A DNA stretch of 64,000 nt from Bradyrhizobium diazoefficiens (GTDB lineage Bacteria > Pseudomonadota > Alphaproteobacteria > Rhizobiales > Xanthobacteraceae), in NCBI RefSeq assembly GCF_016616425.1, contig NZ_CP067101.1:5580001-5644000 (forward strand). Direction: 5' to 3'. Both the position numbers and the translations under genes were made by a program. Shown here piece by piece: positions 20,300-29,948 of the stretch; within the stretch, counting starts at the first letter, position 1, and each line of letters starts with the position of its first letter. The notes under the pieces were generated by a model. It saw nothing but the letters and a program-made list of their open reading frames with translations, had not been told where the DNA came from and ran no database searches.

Positions 20300-20511
20300 G
20301 ACGCGGATTCACTAAGCCGCAGCCACAACCTGATTGATGCGAGTTGAGATGCGGGCTGAAGCAGATCGGATCGCTGCGGTTGCTTTTCGGCGGGATGTTG
20401 GCCGTGAGCAATGCTGCGAGCCCGGTCCTTCTGGTACGGCGCTTCCAAGCAAAAGCGGGACATAAAACACGACCGACGATCTCTTCCGAAGAAATGATCC
20501 TGAGCAGACGA

Positions 20512-20856
20512 TCACAGCCTGGAAAAGACAAACAAAAACGTTCCGGCGCAGAGCAAAAACGAACCAATAGTTAGCAGCGGAATGATGTACGCACCTCGGG
20601 TGTGGGCGTAGAGCCACAGAATTGGGGAAGCGACCTGCCCTATGGCAAGAGCGGGAAGGCCGACAAAGTATGAGACTACAAAGATCGTGAGCGCAATTTC
20701 TTTTGTCGTCGGATTGCTCGGGCCGTCCTGAAAGCCGAGCCCCAACGGCGACAAAAGCCAAACAAATATGCAGACGCAGGCGACTAGCGTAGTGACTATC
20801 AGGAAGGCAAAGTACTGCTGACGAGCTCCTGGCGGCGGACCATCCATCATGACCAT
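20512..20856 (-). CDS. Small membrane protein of unknown function
   Basis: 114 residues with three to four hydrophobic segments (FAFLIVTTLVACVCIFVWLL; ALTIFVVSYFVGLPALAIG; IIPLLTIGSFLLCAGTFLFV). The composition and membrane pattern favour a real gene, but there is no recognised family. ATG at 20856 or 20850. Convergent with the MFS gene, about 210 bases away. Confidence 0.6.
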   Translation of the reverse strand: MVMMDGPPPGARQQYFAFLIVTTLVACVCIFVWLLSPLGLGFQDGPSNPTTKEIALTIFVVSYFVGLPALAIGQVASPILWLYAHTRGAYIIPLLTIGSFLLCAGTFLFVFSRL

Positions 20857-21083
20857 CTCAGCTCCCGCCTTCCCCCAGTTCAGTTAAGACCAAATGGGCG
20901 TGCTTGGATAGTGCCGGTTTAGGCTGCCTCTGTCGCCCGTTGGCCCATCGCGACTCTTGCGACAATTTCACAAACGCGATCGGCATCGGAGTGAAGCGAA
21001 CATCGACGAAATTTTATGAGTACACGCCCTAGCCCCTTCCGTCCCAGGCCACGCACAGCCTGGCGAACCCATTTCGCCGGCGT

Positions 21084-21599
21084 TTAGGCTTCCGCCGCAG
21101 CCGCGCGGCGCGGCAGCTTCCAGCCGGGCCGGATGAAGTGGCAGGTATAGCCGTCCGGATAACGTTCGAGATAATCCTGATGCTCGGGCTCGGCCTCCCA
21201 GAACTCGCGGGCGGGGGCGATCTCGGTCACCACCTTGCCCGGCCAAAGGCCCGACGCCTCGACATCGGCGATGGTGTCTTCGGCGATCTTTTTCTGCTCG
21301 TCGCTCGTGTAGAAGATCGCCGAGCGATAGCTGGTGCCCCGGTCATTGCCCTGGCGATTGAGCGTGGTGGGATCGTGGATCTGGAAGAAGAACTCCAGCA
21401 TGGTCCGGTAGCTGGTCATTGCGGGATCGAACATGATCTCGATCGCCTCGGCGTGGCCTTCATGGTTGCGGTAGGTCGCGTTCTTCACCTCGCCGCCGGT
21501 GTAGCCGACGCGGGTTGAGATCACGCCCGGTTGCTTGCGGATCAGATCCTGCATGCCCCAGAAGCAGCCTCCGGCCAAAACTGCGCGCTCTGTCGTCAT
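21084..21599 (-). CDS. msrA: Peptide-methionine (S)-S-oxide reductase
   Basis: Repairs oxidised methionine (S-sulfoxide) in proteins. The catalytic motif is [11 protein letters not shown] at the N-terminus; [20 protein letters not shown] and [20 protein letters not shown] are family blocks. 171 residues, single domain without MsrB fusion, no signal peptide. Confidence 0.96.
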   Translation of the reverse strand: MTTERAVLAGGCFWGMQDLIRKQPGVISTRVGYTGGEVKNATYRNHEGHAEAIEIMFDPAMTSYRTMLEFFFQIHDPTTLNRQGNDRGTSYRSAIFYTSDEQKKIAEDTIADVEASGLWPGKVVTEIAPAREFWEAEPEHQDYLERYPDGYTCHFIRPGWKLPRRAAAAEA

Positions 21600-21829
21600 T
21601 TGTCAGCTCCAAATTGGTCTTGCCGCCCGCCCCACCTGCCCTCGACGCTCGCAATTACCAGGCGCGACCTTCTCATCCATTCGCTACCAAAGCCTGGACG
21701 GCTGCAGTGTTCCCGATCCGGACCGGATCGGCAACTTGCCCGAGGCCGACGGCGAGATCAATTTTGCGTCGAGCGCGGTGATATCCTTCTCCGGCGAAGG
21801 GCTGGACCGCCGCCGACGCCGCCGCACCC

Positions 21830-24151
21830 CTACGCCGGATCGAACGCGCGGATCGGCGGCAGGTTGCCGGTGAACTTCTCCACCTCGACCGTGGTCAGCT
21901 GACCGGTGCAGCCCTGCGCCAGGGACGAAGTTCCGACGTCGCGGGTCAGCACGTTCGGATTGCCGTGAACGCAGAGCGGCGCCTCGTCCTCGGGATCCAT
22001 CGGATCGTACCAGGCGCCGGTCGGAAGCTGCACCACGCCGGGCGCGATGCCGTCGGTGACGCGGACCGCGGCGAGGCACGCGCCGCGCTGATTGAACAGG
22101 CGGATGATGTCGCCGTCCTCAATGCCACGCGCGGCCGCATCGCGCGGGTTCATGCGCGCGACCTCGCGGCCGCGATGTTTTGCGGCAAGTGAATGGCCGC
22201 CGAAATCGAGCTGGCTGTGCAGCCGCGTCACCGGCTGGTTGGCGACGAGGAAGCACGGCGCCGCGGGCTTGGGCATGTCGGTCTTGTCGAGCCAGACCGG
22301 ATGTCCCGGACAATCCGCATCGCCATGGCTCGCGATCTTGGCCGAGAAGATCTCGATGCGGCCGCTCGGCGTCGGCAGGGCGTGATTGACGGGATCCTCG
22401 CGGAAGCGGCGCAGCCGGCCGCCGTCGTCGGGTTGCTGCGGCACGACCAGGCTGCCGCGCGCCCAGAATTCGTCGAAGCTCGGGGCCTCCAGGCCGCGCC
22501 TGGCGAGCGAGGCGCGGGTCGGTTCGTAGAGATGCTCCAGCCATTGCCGCGACGTACGTCCTTCGGTGAAGGGTTCGCGGGCCCCGAGGCGCTCGGCGAG
22601 ATCGGCGAAGATATCGTAGTCGTCGCGCGACAGGCCGAACGGTTCGGCGACCTGATGCATGGCGACCATCAAGGGGTCGTTGCTGGAATAGCCGATGTCC
22701 TCGCGCTCGAGCGTCATCGTCGATGGCAGCACGATGTCGGCGTGCCGGGCCGTTGCGGTCCAGGCGAGCTCATGCACGACGAACGTATCGAGCTGTGCAA
22801 AGGCCTTGCGCAGGCGGTTGATGTCCTGGTGATGATGGAAGGGATTGCCGCCGGCCCAGTAGACCAGGCGAATGTCCGGATAGGTGCGCGTCTCGCCATT
22901 GTAGCGGTAGGTGCCGCCGGGATTGAGCAGCATGTCGGCGATGCGCGCGACCGGAATGAAATCGGCGACACCGTTGCGCCCCTGTCCCAGCGTCGGGCCC
23001 GGCACGTCGTTGACGCGGCGGCCGTAATAGCCGATCGCCCCGAGCGAATAGGCATAGCCGCCGCCGGGAAGGCCGATCTGGCCGAGCGCAGCCGCGAGCA
23101 CCATGCCCATCCACACCGGCTGCTCGCCATGTTCGGCGCGCTGCAGCGAATGCGAGACGGTGATCAGCGCGCGCTTTCCGGCGAGCCGGCGCGCCAGCTT
23201 GCGGATCGTGCCCGCATCGACGCCGGAGATCGCGGCGGCCCATTCGGCGTGCTTCGCCTGTCCGTCGCTCTCGCCGGTGAGGTAGCGCAGGAAAACCGGC
23301 CAGCCCTCGGTGTAGCGATCGAGAAAGGCCTGATCATGCAGACCTTCGCTGACCAGCGTGTGGACGAGGCCGAGCATCAAGGCGGTGTCGGTGCCGGGGA
23401 TGCAACTCATCCATTCCGCGCCGGCCTCGACAGGCAGGTCATCGCGGAGCGGGCTGACCAGGACGAATTCGCAGCCGCGCCGGCGCGCCGCTATCATGGC
23501 GCCACGCTCGACATGCTTGCTGATCGAGCCGCCTGCGACCATAGAGTTCTTCAGCGCCATGCCGCCGAAGGCCAGCACGATGTCGGAACGATCGGCGATC
23601 TGCTCCCAGGTGACGTTGCGCTTGGTGATGTCCTCGTAGCCCGCCAGAATCTGCGGCAGCAGCACCGAGGACGCGCCTGACGAATAGCTGTTGACCGAGC
23701 GCACATAGCCGCCCATGGCGATGTTGAGGAAGCGATGCACCTGGCTCTGGGCGTGGTGAAAGCGGCCGGCGCTCGACCAGCCATAGGAGCCGCCGAACAC
23801 GGCGCCCGGCCCGCGCGTATCGCGGATGCGCGACAGCTCATCCCCTAAGAGATCGAGGGCCTTCTCCCAGCTGACGGAAACGAACTCGTCGCGACCGCGG
23901 CGATCGTCAGGACCCGGCCCGCGCTCGAGCCAACCGCGGCGGATCGCCGGCTGGGCGATGCGCACCTGGTGACGGAGCGCACCGGGGAAATTGTCGATGA
24001 TGCCGTTCGGATCGGGATCGCCCGTATAAGCCCTGACCTCCAGCCCGGCCGCGCCCTGACGCGCAGAAAATACGCCCCAATGCGAGGTGTGCGGCTTGAA
24101 CCCATCCGACAGGTCGAGACCGGGGTCGGGGAAGCCAATCGTATCGTCCAT
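21830..24151 (-). CDS. Molybdopterin-dependent sulfoxide/N-oxide reductase, BisC type
   Basis: bis-MGD molybdoenzyme of the DMSO reductase family, 773 residues from ATG 24151. GGSYGWSSAGRFHHAQSQVH contains the Ser that ligates Mo in the BisC/TorA/DorA group. There is no N-terminal [4Fe-4S] Cys motif and no Tat signal, so it fits the cytoplasmic BisC branch (biotin or methionine sulfoxide). It lies near msrA on the same strand (231 bases apart), a sensible pairing for free and protein-bound sulfoxide repair. The exact substrate cannot be fixed by sequence. Confidence 0.88.
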   Translation of the reverse strand: MDDTIGFPDPGLDLSDGFKPHTSHWGVFSARQGAAGLEVRAYTGDPDPNGIIDNFPGALRHQVRIAQPAIRRGWLERGPGPDDRRGRDEFVSVSWEKALDLLGDELSRIRDTRGPGAVFGGSYGWSSAGRFHHAQSQVHRFLNIAMGGYVRSVNSYSSGASSVLLPQILAGYEDITKRNVTWEQIADRSDIVLAFGGMALKNSMVAGGSISKHVERGAMIAARRRGCEFVLVSPLRDDLPVEAGAEWMSCIPGTDTALMLGLVHTLVSEGLHDQAFLDRYTEGWPVFLRYLTGESDGQAKHAEWAAAISGVDAGTIRKLARRLAGKRALITVSHSLQRAEHGEQPVWMGMVLAAALGQIGLPGGGYAYSLGAIGYYGRRVNDVPGPTLGQGRNGVADFIPVARIADMLLNPGGTYRYNGETRTYPDIRLVYWAGGNPFHHHQDINRLRKAFAQLDTFVVHELAWTATARHADIVLPSTMTLEREDIGYSSNDPLMVAMHQVAEPFGLSRDDYDIFADLAERLGAREPFTEGRTSRQWLEHLYEPTRASLARRGLEAPSFDEFWARGSLVVPQQPDDGGRLRRFREDPVNHALPTPSGRIEIFSAKIASHGDADCPGHPVWLDKTDMPKPAAPCFLVANQPVTRLHSQLDFGGHSLAAKHRGREVARMNPRDAAARGIEDGDIIRLFNQRGACLAAVRVTDGIAPGVVQLPTGAWYDPMDPEDEAPLCVHGNPNVLTRDVGTSSLAQGCTGQLTTVEVEKFTGNLPPIRAFDPA

Positions 24152-24299
24152 CGTCTGATCCTTGTTCCGGTAATCGGGGTTATTATACCGATCCGTTCCG
24201 GATGTCGTCGAGATCAGCGTCGACGGAAACGCTGGGCTGCCCCGCGCCATGCCAGCTTTGGTGCGGGCCTCTTGATGCTGGCCTTTTTGGTGCAGGTTC

Positions 24300-24344
24300 T
24301 GGCGTCAAACTCTTGGCCTCTTGGCGTCAAGGTCCTGGCGTCAA
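24300..24344. repeat. Three copies of TGGCGTCAA upstream of the BisC gene
   Basis: TGGCGTCAA occurs at 24300-24308, 24322-24330 and 24336-24344, about 150-190 bases upstream of the reductase ATG. Read towards the gene it is TTGACGCCA. The spacings (22 and 14) are not a simple tandem period, so either regulator sites or degenerate duplication. Confidence 0.5.
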
Positions 24345-24430
24345 TTGCGGTGGCCGGGCGTTCGCCTCGCCGTGCATTTGCTGTGGGCCGCATCTTTCGT
24401 TGTCGTCGTGGGCGAGCCGCCGGAGCGGCA

Positions 24431-24649
24431 TCACTCGCCTAGGCAGCAATCGACCAACAGCTCCCAGATCCGCTGTGTCTCGTCCCTCTCGCGACCCTCC
24501 GGCACATTCTCGGCGCTGGACTGACCGTATCCGGCGATGGTGCGCGTTTCACGCGGCACGATCCACCGCTCGGAGATCGGATCGTACCATTTTCCGATGT
24601 TCATCTCAGTCACGTCGAACGACTCACAGTTTGACCACGGTTGAGCCAT
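24431..24649 (-). CDS. Small hypothetical protein
   Basis: 72 residues, Trp- and Glu-rich (IGKWYDPISERWIVPRETRT), no domain recognised. GGAAAG lies 5 bases before ATG 24649. Balanced composition favours a real gene, but there is no other support. Confidence 0.4.
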   Translation of the reverse strand: MAQPWSNCESFDVTEMNIGKWYDPISERWIVPRETRTIAGYGQSSAENVPEGRERDETQRIWELLVDCCLGE

Positions 24650-24738
24650 GCACTTTCCGCCGTCTCACCCGAATCGTTCGGTAGCGCATCACTCGATTTA
24701 CCAATCAGGAGCGTGCGCGATCGTTCCGCTCCGCCGCA

Positions 24739-24933
24739 TCATCCCGGCCGGGCCGGATGCTGCGTGCGCGGATGCCGCTCGTGCAGCAGCCGGGCGAGCT
24801 CCTCGCGCTCGCTCGCGCGTCCCTTCATGGCGGTCTCGAACAGCGCCTCCTGGATATCGCGAGGCATGTCGCCCCACACGTCCATCGCCGCGCGCCCGAG
24901 CAGGCCCGCAAGATGATCAATTGCATCGCTCAT
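24739..24933 (-). CDS. Small hypothetical helical protein
   Basis: 64 residues from ATG 24933, predicted mostly helical (DAIDHLAGLLGRAAMDVWGD, then ALFETAMKGRASEREELARL). A good ribosome site AGGAGGG lies just upstream; the frame also opens at 24999. Unknown function, likely cytoplasmic. Confidence 0.6.
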   Translation of the reverse strand: MSDAIDHLAGLLGRAAMDVWGDMPRDIQEALFETAMKGRASEREELARLLHERHPRTQHPARPG

Positions 24934-25020
24934 TTGGCCCTCCTGGTCTGCATACCGGAATGGAACAGTTGCGGGCGTGCAGCGTTCCCGTGTCATCATT
25001 ATGAAAAGGAGGCGTCTCTT

Positions 25021-25237
25021 ACGGGACTCTTCACCAAAGATATCAGATCGATGGAAGAGCTGCTGCTGCCCGGACTGCAGGACATCTATGACGCGGAACG
25101 GCAGATCCTGAAGGCGCTGCCCAAGATGATCGGCAAGACGAGCAACAGGGGATCTCGCCGCCGGACTGAAAGCTCATCCGGATGAGACCAACAAGCAGGT
25201 CGAACCTGGTGACGGTCATCCAGCGCTTACCCGATAA
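25021..25237 (+). pseudogene. Decayed DUF892 (YciE/YciF-like ferritin-fold) gene
   Basis: The N-terminus is clear: SMEELLLPGLQDIYDAERQI, followed by LKALPKMIGKTSN. Three lesions: after a strong AAAAGGAGG site the expected ATG is ACG (25021-25023); a +1 shift in the G run at about 25146-25151 moves the reading to DLAAGLKAHPDETNKQVE; then homology stops abruptly at about 25205 and a stop follows at 25235. Only about a third of a normal gene remains. Confidence 0.8.
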
Positions 25238-25310
25238 GCTGTTTCGCTGGAACGATCGGTGGGCCTCTTCAGCCTCGACGGCCCTTCGGCCGCTCTCGAT
25301 CCTTTACCGG

Positions 25311-25730
25311 TCAGCGTGCCTTCCTGCTCCCACGGCCTCCACACGCCCGCGGACTGCCATCGATACGCCTCCACGTCACGTCCTTGGGCTCTCCATCGAA
25401 TTTGATGGTTGCGCCGCAATCCGAGGTGTTTGCAGCCGTGAAGGTCCATCTGGATGTCGTCGCAAAGTAGACGGTGCCGGTACCGGCGGTCGTCAGAACG
25501 CCCGTGGTCGAGGCGCCCTGGCCGTTGATGAATCGCCACCTCTTATAGCCGGTGGCGTATTCGGGCAGATCGCAGATGGAAGCCGTATAGTTGCACGGTC
25601 CCTCGCACTTGTAGGTGCCCTGCAGTTTGGCCCAGGGGTCCGGGCAACTATCCTCAGCGGATGCCACACTTGCCGAAACAAGTAACGCCAGGGCAGTCGC
25701 ACCAAGCGCGACCGCGATGCCAATTTTCAT
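25311..25730 (-). CDS. Small secreted protein of unknown function
   Basis: 139 residues with a clear Sec signal (MKIGIAVALGATALALLVSA, cleavage near ASAED). The mature part has six Cys, so disulfides are likely in the periplasm or outside, and a beta-rich look (GTYKCEGPCNYTASICDLP, TGTVYFATTSRWTF). GGGGAGAG precedes the ATG. It lies 39 bases downstream of the decahaem gene on the same strand and could be the tail of that operon. No family recognised. Confidence 0.7.
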   Translation of the reverse strand: MKIGIAVALGATALALLVSASVASAEDSCPDPWAKLQGTYKCEGPCNYTASICDLPEYATGYKRWRFINGQGASTTGVLTTAGTGTVYFATTSRWTFTAANTSDCGATIKFDGEPKDVTWRRIDGSPRACGGRGSRKAR

Positions 25731-25769
25731 CCTACTCTCTCCCCTGCCTGCCGTATCGACATCTTGCGT

Positions 25770-28700
25770 TTACTGGATGCCATAGCCAGCAAACTCGTCG
25801 ACAATGGCTGGCTGGATGTGTTTCGCCGCATTGATATCTGTCTTCGCGCTCGCGGCTCTGCCGCTGCGCCGTGCGGCGATCCCCCGGCCGTAGAGCGCGG
25901 ATGCGCGCTTCGGATCGTGCGACAGCGCCGAGGTATAGTCGGCAATTGCCTTGTTATAATAGCCGAGCTTTAGGTTGACCAAGCCGCGGCTGTCGAACGC
26001 GTCCGCGAAATTCGGGGCAATTCGCAACGACTCGTTGCAGTCCTTCAGCGCGGCCTGCACCTCGTCGAGCATTGCGAGCGCCCAGCAGCGATTGTTGAGC
26101 GCACCAGCATGTCGCGGATCCCGGCGGATCACCTCGTCAAAATCCTGGATCGCGAGCTCGAAATCGCCGCCAAGCGCCCGCTTTAAGCCGCGTCGGAAAA
26201 TACCATCCAGATCGGTCGGCTCACCCGCGCCGGCGTCCAGCGGCCGGGCGGAAGTGATTGATGCCGAATCCCCCGGATTGGTGTTCGCCGACTCGCCAGG
26301 GATTGCCATTGCCGACTTTGCGGGAGCCGTCTGGGGGGAATTGTCAGAGCTCACAGCGGCTGATTTTTCCGGCGTCACCGATATTGACTGGTCGGGAGCA
26401 ACGGCCGCCGGCTTGCCGGGCGCGACCGGCCCGGAATTTTCCGGCTGGTCTGTCGCCGTCGTTTCAGGCGCCGGGGCAGCGAGCCTCGCAAGCTGCTGCA
26501 CCGCCAGATCATGGTAGTGGCCCGAAGGATGACTTGCAACGAAGTCGTTCCAGGCCTGTTTCGTCCCAGTCCCTGCCGCGATGTCGTAGTCTACGCGCAC
26601 CTTGGCGTCCGGATCCAGCGATGGAGTCTCGGCGTCCGGTGCCGACGCAGTCGGTCTTTCAAAGGCGACCGGAAGGGCCGGCTTCGGCGCAGCCGAGCTG
26701 ACGTCGGGGACATGATAACCGTGGCAGAGCGTGCAGCTTTCCCACGCGGTCTGTTGGCTGTGGCATTCGGCGCAAAGGGCCTTGTCCAGGTGCTTGAAAT
26801 TCGGCGTGTAGTTGACCGGATCGCCTCCTTCGTAAGTCTTCAAGAATCCGCTGTCGGTCGGCTGCAATTCATGACACCTGACGCATGTCTTGGCGCCGAT
26901 CAGTTCAACGTGCGGCTTGTGAGAATAGTTGGTGAAGCGGTTGTTGATCGCATTTGGATCAAAAGGGTGCCAATTCACAACCTTGGCTCCGGCTTCGTCG
27001 TCAACGCTGTGGCATTTGGTGCAACGGCCGACCGCGTCCTTTGGTGCCAACTCAGCGAACACCGGCGTCATTTTGTCGTGCAAGCCGGCGCCGTGGCCGC
27101 GGCCGGCGAGATCGAGCCAGGTCTGCAGGAACTGATCGGCATGACCGGTCGGGCGATACCGGATCGTGAAATCGTCGCGATACCAGCCGCCGGTCTGCGC
27201 CCAGGCCTCGGGATCGAACGGGACGGGCGTCGCATCGGCCGGCGTCTTTGCTTCGGCACTTGCGCTCGCGTCATCCTTTTTGGAGCTGTCATCGGCCGTT
27301 GCCGACAAGATGTTACCGGCATCGGACTTGTTCCCCGAAAGGATGTCATCCTTGTCGGACTTGGTGGGGCCGTCATCCTTGCTGCTCCCAGCGAGGATGT
27401 CGTCGCTCTTGCTTGCCGCGGAAGCGTCACTCTTGTCCGGGCCCAGAATGTCATTCTTGTCGGAGCTCAAAATGTCGGCGTTGCCGCTGCCGCCTCCCGC
27501 AGGTGCAAGTATATCGTCGGAAGACGCAGCGCCGGGCGCCTTGGTCATTGCAGCGGCATTCCCGCCAGCGGAAGGCGGGGGCATTGCTGCGTCGATCTTC
27601 GGCTTTGGCGGCGGCGTGAAACTGCGCGTCGGCTCGCCGCGCTCATGCCGCTGCAGATCGTCTTGCAAATCGGGGAACCATTCGCGATTGCCAGCCATGA
27701 CGACGTCATGCGACATGCCACCGGCCAGCGCCGCCATTTGGAGCGGATCGACCTTATTGCCGGACTTGGCGCCGGCGCGAGCCCTCCCCGCCGCCGGATT
27801 GGTGGTCTCGAGGCGATTGAACAGGCGCTTGATCGCCCACGCCAGCGCCGCGACACGCGCGAGGTCCTGATCACTGGCCTTGCTCAGGTCAAGCAGATTA
27901 AGCCCTGCCACCGCGGATACGACGTTCTCGCCGTTGGATTCCAGCAGCAGCCCCATGAAGGGTGTCACCGCTGCTTCCGAATCCTTAGGCCAATAGCCGA
28001 TGTCGATGCCGTGTTCTCTCAAGGTCGCAACGTCGAGTGCCGGCACGGCGATGACGTCGATGCCCTTGGGCCCGCTGACCTGCGTGACCCCGGTAATGTC
28101 GCCGTTGTGGCAGCCGGCGCACATGCTTTCGAACGACTTGACCACCATGTATCGCTTCCGGACTCCCGGCTGATGGCAGTCAGCGCAATTGTCGGGCGCG
28201 ACCTGCCCCGCAATCGCGGCTTTCACCGCGTCAGGAAAATGTTTCGACATATGCGATTGGTGGTCGAAGATGATGCGCGGACGCCGCTGATACGGATATT
28301 TGTCAAACTGCGGATGTGAGCTCGCGAACGAACCGAATCTCGACACGTGGCAGCTCTGGCAACGCTGGTTCGAGACCGCCTTCAGGTCCGCAAATACGCC
28401 CTGATGCTCCTTGTGACAGGTCGCGCACGGGACCTCCGCTTCGGCCCCGCGTGACCGTGCGGGAAACACGACGCGCTGTATCGGACTCTCGGCCGGAGCA
28501 TCCTTCGATTTGAGGCGAAGCGTTTCGGTGAGCCGCTTCAAGTCGTCGATGGGATGCGTGTGCGGGGTGAAAGGCTCCGCTCCCATGACGTGGCAGGTCA
28601 CGCACAAGTTGGAGTTCTGCCGCGGTTCGACCGTCGTAACCAGACGGTGCAGCAGATCGACTTTCCCCGAGCGCGCGCCGGCATGGCAGGTGGAACAGTC

Positions 28701-29111
28701 GGTCAGACCTGCGTGGTGTGAAGAAAGCCTGCCCGGCATCATGAAGTGCCGCCCCGCTTCGCCTCCCATCGCAACTGCCAAGACACCGACGATGAGCGCC
28801 ACTGCCGCGAGTGCACCGCGCTTGCGCTTCGCGCGCAGGCTCGGACGCGGCACACAGCGCTCCAGGGTCATGCAGCACTGCCCGTCTGGCAACGGACCCG
28901 CCTGACAGGGGCCGCCAGCGTTGGCAGATCGCCGGCATTGCCACCGATCGCCCTCCAGGCGCGGCTGGCAGACGGTGGTCACGCGGCAGCGACCGTCACC
29001 GCCCGGGCCCAGATCGCACGGCTTGCCATCTGCCAGACGCCCGCAAACCCACGCATCCTGCGGACGTTCGTACCTGCTTTCCTTGAAGCCGAATTTCTGG
29101 AGGACGATCAT
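25770..29111 (-). CDS. Membrane-anchored decahaem cytochrome c with Cys-rich head and TPR tail
   Basis: 1113 residues, in order: a cytoplasmic head (about 20-95) with nine Cys in two similar units (PCDLGPGGDGRC and PCQAGPLPDGQCC); one transmembrane helix (GALAAVALIVGVLAVAMGG); six CxxCH sites at about 137-335; an Asp/Ser/Lys-rich linker at about 528-605 with repeated D[ND]IL motifs; four more CxxCH sites at about 695-795; a Pro/Ala/Ser linker; and about three TPRs at 965-1100. Ten covalent haems face the periplasm. Last of seven co-directional genes, 6 bases after the cytochrome b stop. It probably stores or relays electrons from the membrane, with TPRs docking partners. Haem count and topology are seen; the role is inferred. 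Confidence 0.9.
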   Translation of the reverse strand: MIVLQKFGFKESRYERPQDAWVCGRLADGKPCDLGPGGDGRCRVTTVCQPRLEGDRWQCRRSANAGGPCQAGPLPDGQCCMTLERCVPRPSLRAKRKRGALAAVALIVGVLAVAMGGEAGRHFMMPGRLSSHHAGLTDCSTCHAGARSGKVDLLHRLVTTVEPRQNSNLCVTCHVMGAEPFTPHTHPIDDLKRLTETLRLKSKDAPAESPIQRVVFPARSRGAEAEVPCATCHKEHQGVFADLKAVSNQRCQSCHVSRFGSFASSHPQFDKYPYQRRPRIIFDHQSHMSKHFPDAVKAAIAGQVAPDNCADCHQPGVRKRYMVVKSFESMCAGCHNGDITGVTQVSGPKGIDVIAVPALDVATLREHGIDIGYWPKDSEAAVTPFMGLLLESNGENVVSAVAGLNLLDLSKASDQDLARVAALAWAIKRLFNRLETTNPAAGRARAGAKSGNKVDPLQMAALAGGMSHDVVMAGNREWFPDLQDDLQRHERGEPTRSFTPPPKPKIDAAMPPPSAGGNAAAMTKAPGAASSDDILAPAGGGSGNADILSSDKNDILGPDKSDASAASKSDDILAGSSKDDGPTKSDKDDILSGNKSDAGNILSATADDSSKKDDASASAEAKTPADATPVPFDPEAWAQTGGWYRDDFTIRYRPTGHADQFLQTWLDLAGRGHGAGLHDKMTPVFAELAPKDAVGRCTKCHSVDDEAGAKVVNWHPFDPNAINNRFTNYSHKPHVELIGAKTCVRCHELQPTDSGFLKTYEGGDPVNYTPNFKHLDKALCAECHSQQTAWESCTLCHGYHVPDVSSAAPKPALPVAFERPTASAPDAETPSLDPDAKVRVDYDIAAGTGTKQAWNDFVASHPSGHYHDLAVQQLARLAAPAPETTATDQPENSGPVAPGKPAAVAPDQSISVTPEKSAAVSSDNSPQTAPAKSAMAIPGESANTNPGDSASITSARPLDAGAGEPTDLDGIFRRGLKRALGGDFELAIQDFDEVIRRDPRHAGALNNRCWALAMLDEVQAALKDCNESLRIAPNFADAFDSRGLVNLKLGYYNKAIADYTSALSHDPKRASALYGRGIAARRSGRAASAKTDINAAKHIQPAIVDEFAGYGIQ

Positions 29112-29117
29112 GCCGGC

Positions 29118-29948
29118 CTAGCCCGTCGCGAAGGCGTATTCCAACGCCACATGGACTACGATCGCCACCAGAAGGGCATAGGTCGCTGGAACGTGCATGA
29201 AAAGCCAAATGCGCAGCAGCCCGCCATTGCTGTAATGAAAATCGAGACTGCTCTTGGCCTCGACGAGATCGCGCATCTTCTGCAGGCGCGCCTTGCCGGG
29301 TTCATCGAGATATCGCTCAATGGCGGCAAGCTGCCCCAGAATTCGCGCCTGCGGTACCTTCGACGCCGCCAGATGCGCGAAGACGTTACGTGGTCCAGCG
29401 AAGAAATCGCTCAGGGAGTCCACATAGAGCTTGGCGATGCTCTTTGTGTTGCCGTCCTGGACGGACTCCCGGGCGATCGCCTCGGCCTGTTCCGCCAGTT
29501 GCGCCCTGAACAGCGGGATACGGTCGAACAAGATGCGTTCGCCCTGCGCCTCGAGGCGCGGCGGCAAAATCTTGCTCACGATTGCGCCTGCAAGCCCGCT
29601 CAAGGTGACAAGCACAAGCAGGCTCCAGAGCAACCAATGCAGCAGAGAGCCCGGCAGCTCATATCTGACGTGGACGATGAAGATCGCGACCGTCAGGAAG
29701 CCGACGTAATAGTGCACAAGCAGCCAGAACCTGACGCGGCCGAAGGGAATGATGATGACCTTCTTGCGCCAGCTCAGCAGCATCATCACGAAGATGCACG
29801 CAAACAACGTCCACCCGCTGAAGAATTGAACGTCGTGCAAGGCAATATCGCGCCGCGCGTGCTCCACGAAAAACAGCACGAACGCGACACTCACGACCGC
29901 AAGGTTGATGGCCGTGTTTCTGCTGAACAATGAGGTCAACCAAGCCAC
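29118..29948 (-). CDS. Four-histidine cytochrome b-type membrane protein
   Basis: 276 residues from GTG 29948, about five membrane helices. Two helices each carry a His pair 14 residues apart: H79/H93 (VHYYVGFLTVAIFIVHV) and H252/H266 (MHVPATYALLVAIVVH). This is the classic arrangement for two stacked b haems across the membrane. A soluble helical insertion of about 110 residues separates them. It overlaps the CNB-ferredoxin gene by 13 bases and is followed at once by the decahaem gene. Likely moves electrons between the cytoplasmic ferredoxin, quinone and periplasmic haems. The closest formal family is uncertain (ferric-reductase-like or b561-like). Confidence 0.78.
   Translation of the reverse strand: MAWLTSLFSRNTAINLAVVSVAFVLFFVEHARRDIALHDVQFFSGWTLFACIFVMMLLSWRKKVIIIPFGRVRFWLLVHYYVGFLTVAIFIVHVRYELPGSLLHWLLWSLLVLVTLSGLAGAIVSKILPPRLEAQGERILFDRIPLFRAQLAEQAEAIARESVQDGNTKSIAKLYVDSLSDFFAGPRNVFAHLAASKVPQARILGQLAAIERYLDEPGKARLQKMRDLVEAKSSLDFHYSNGGLLRIWLFMHVPATYALLVAIVVHVALEYAFATG

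Noticed and set aside
22193..23680. 495-codon plus-strand open frame
   Set aside because: Antisense to the BisC-type gene with clear family blocks.
26511..28319. 602-codon plus-strand open frame
   Set aside because: Antisense to the decahaem gene, whose ten CxxCH motifs prove the minus strand is coding.
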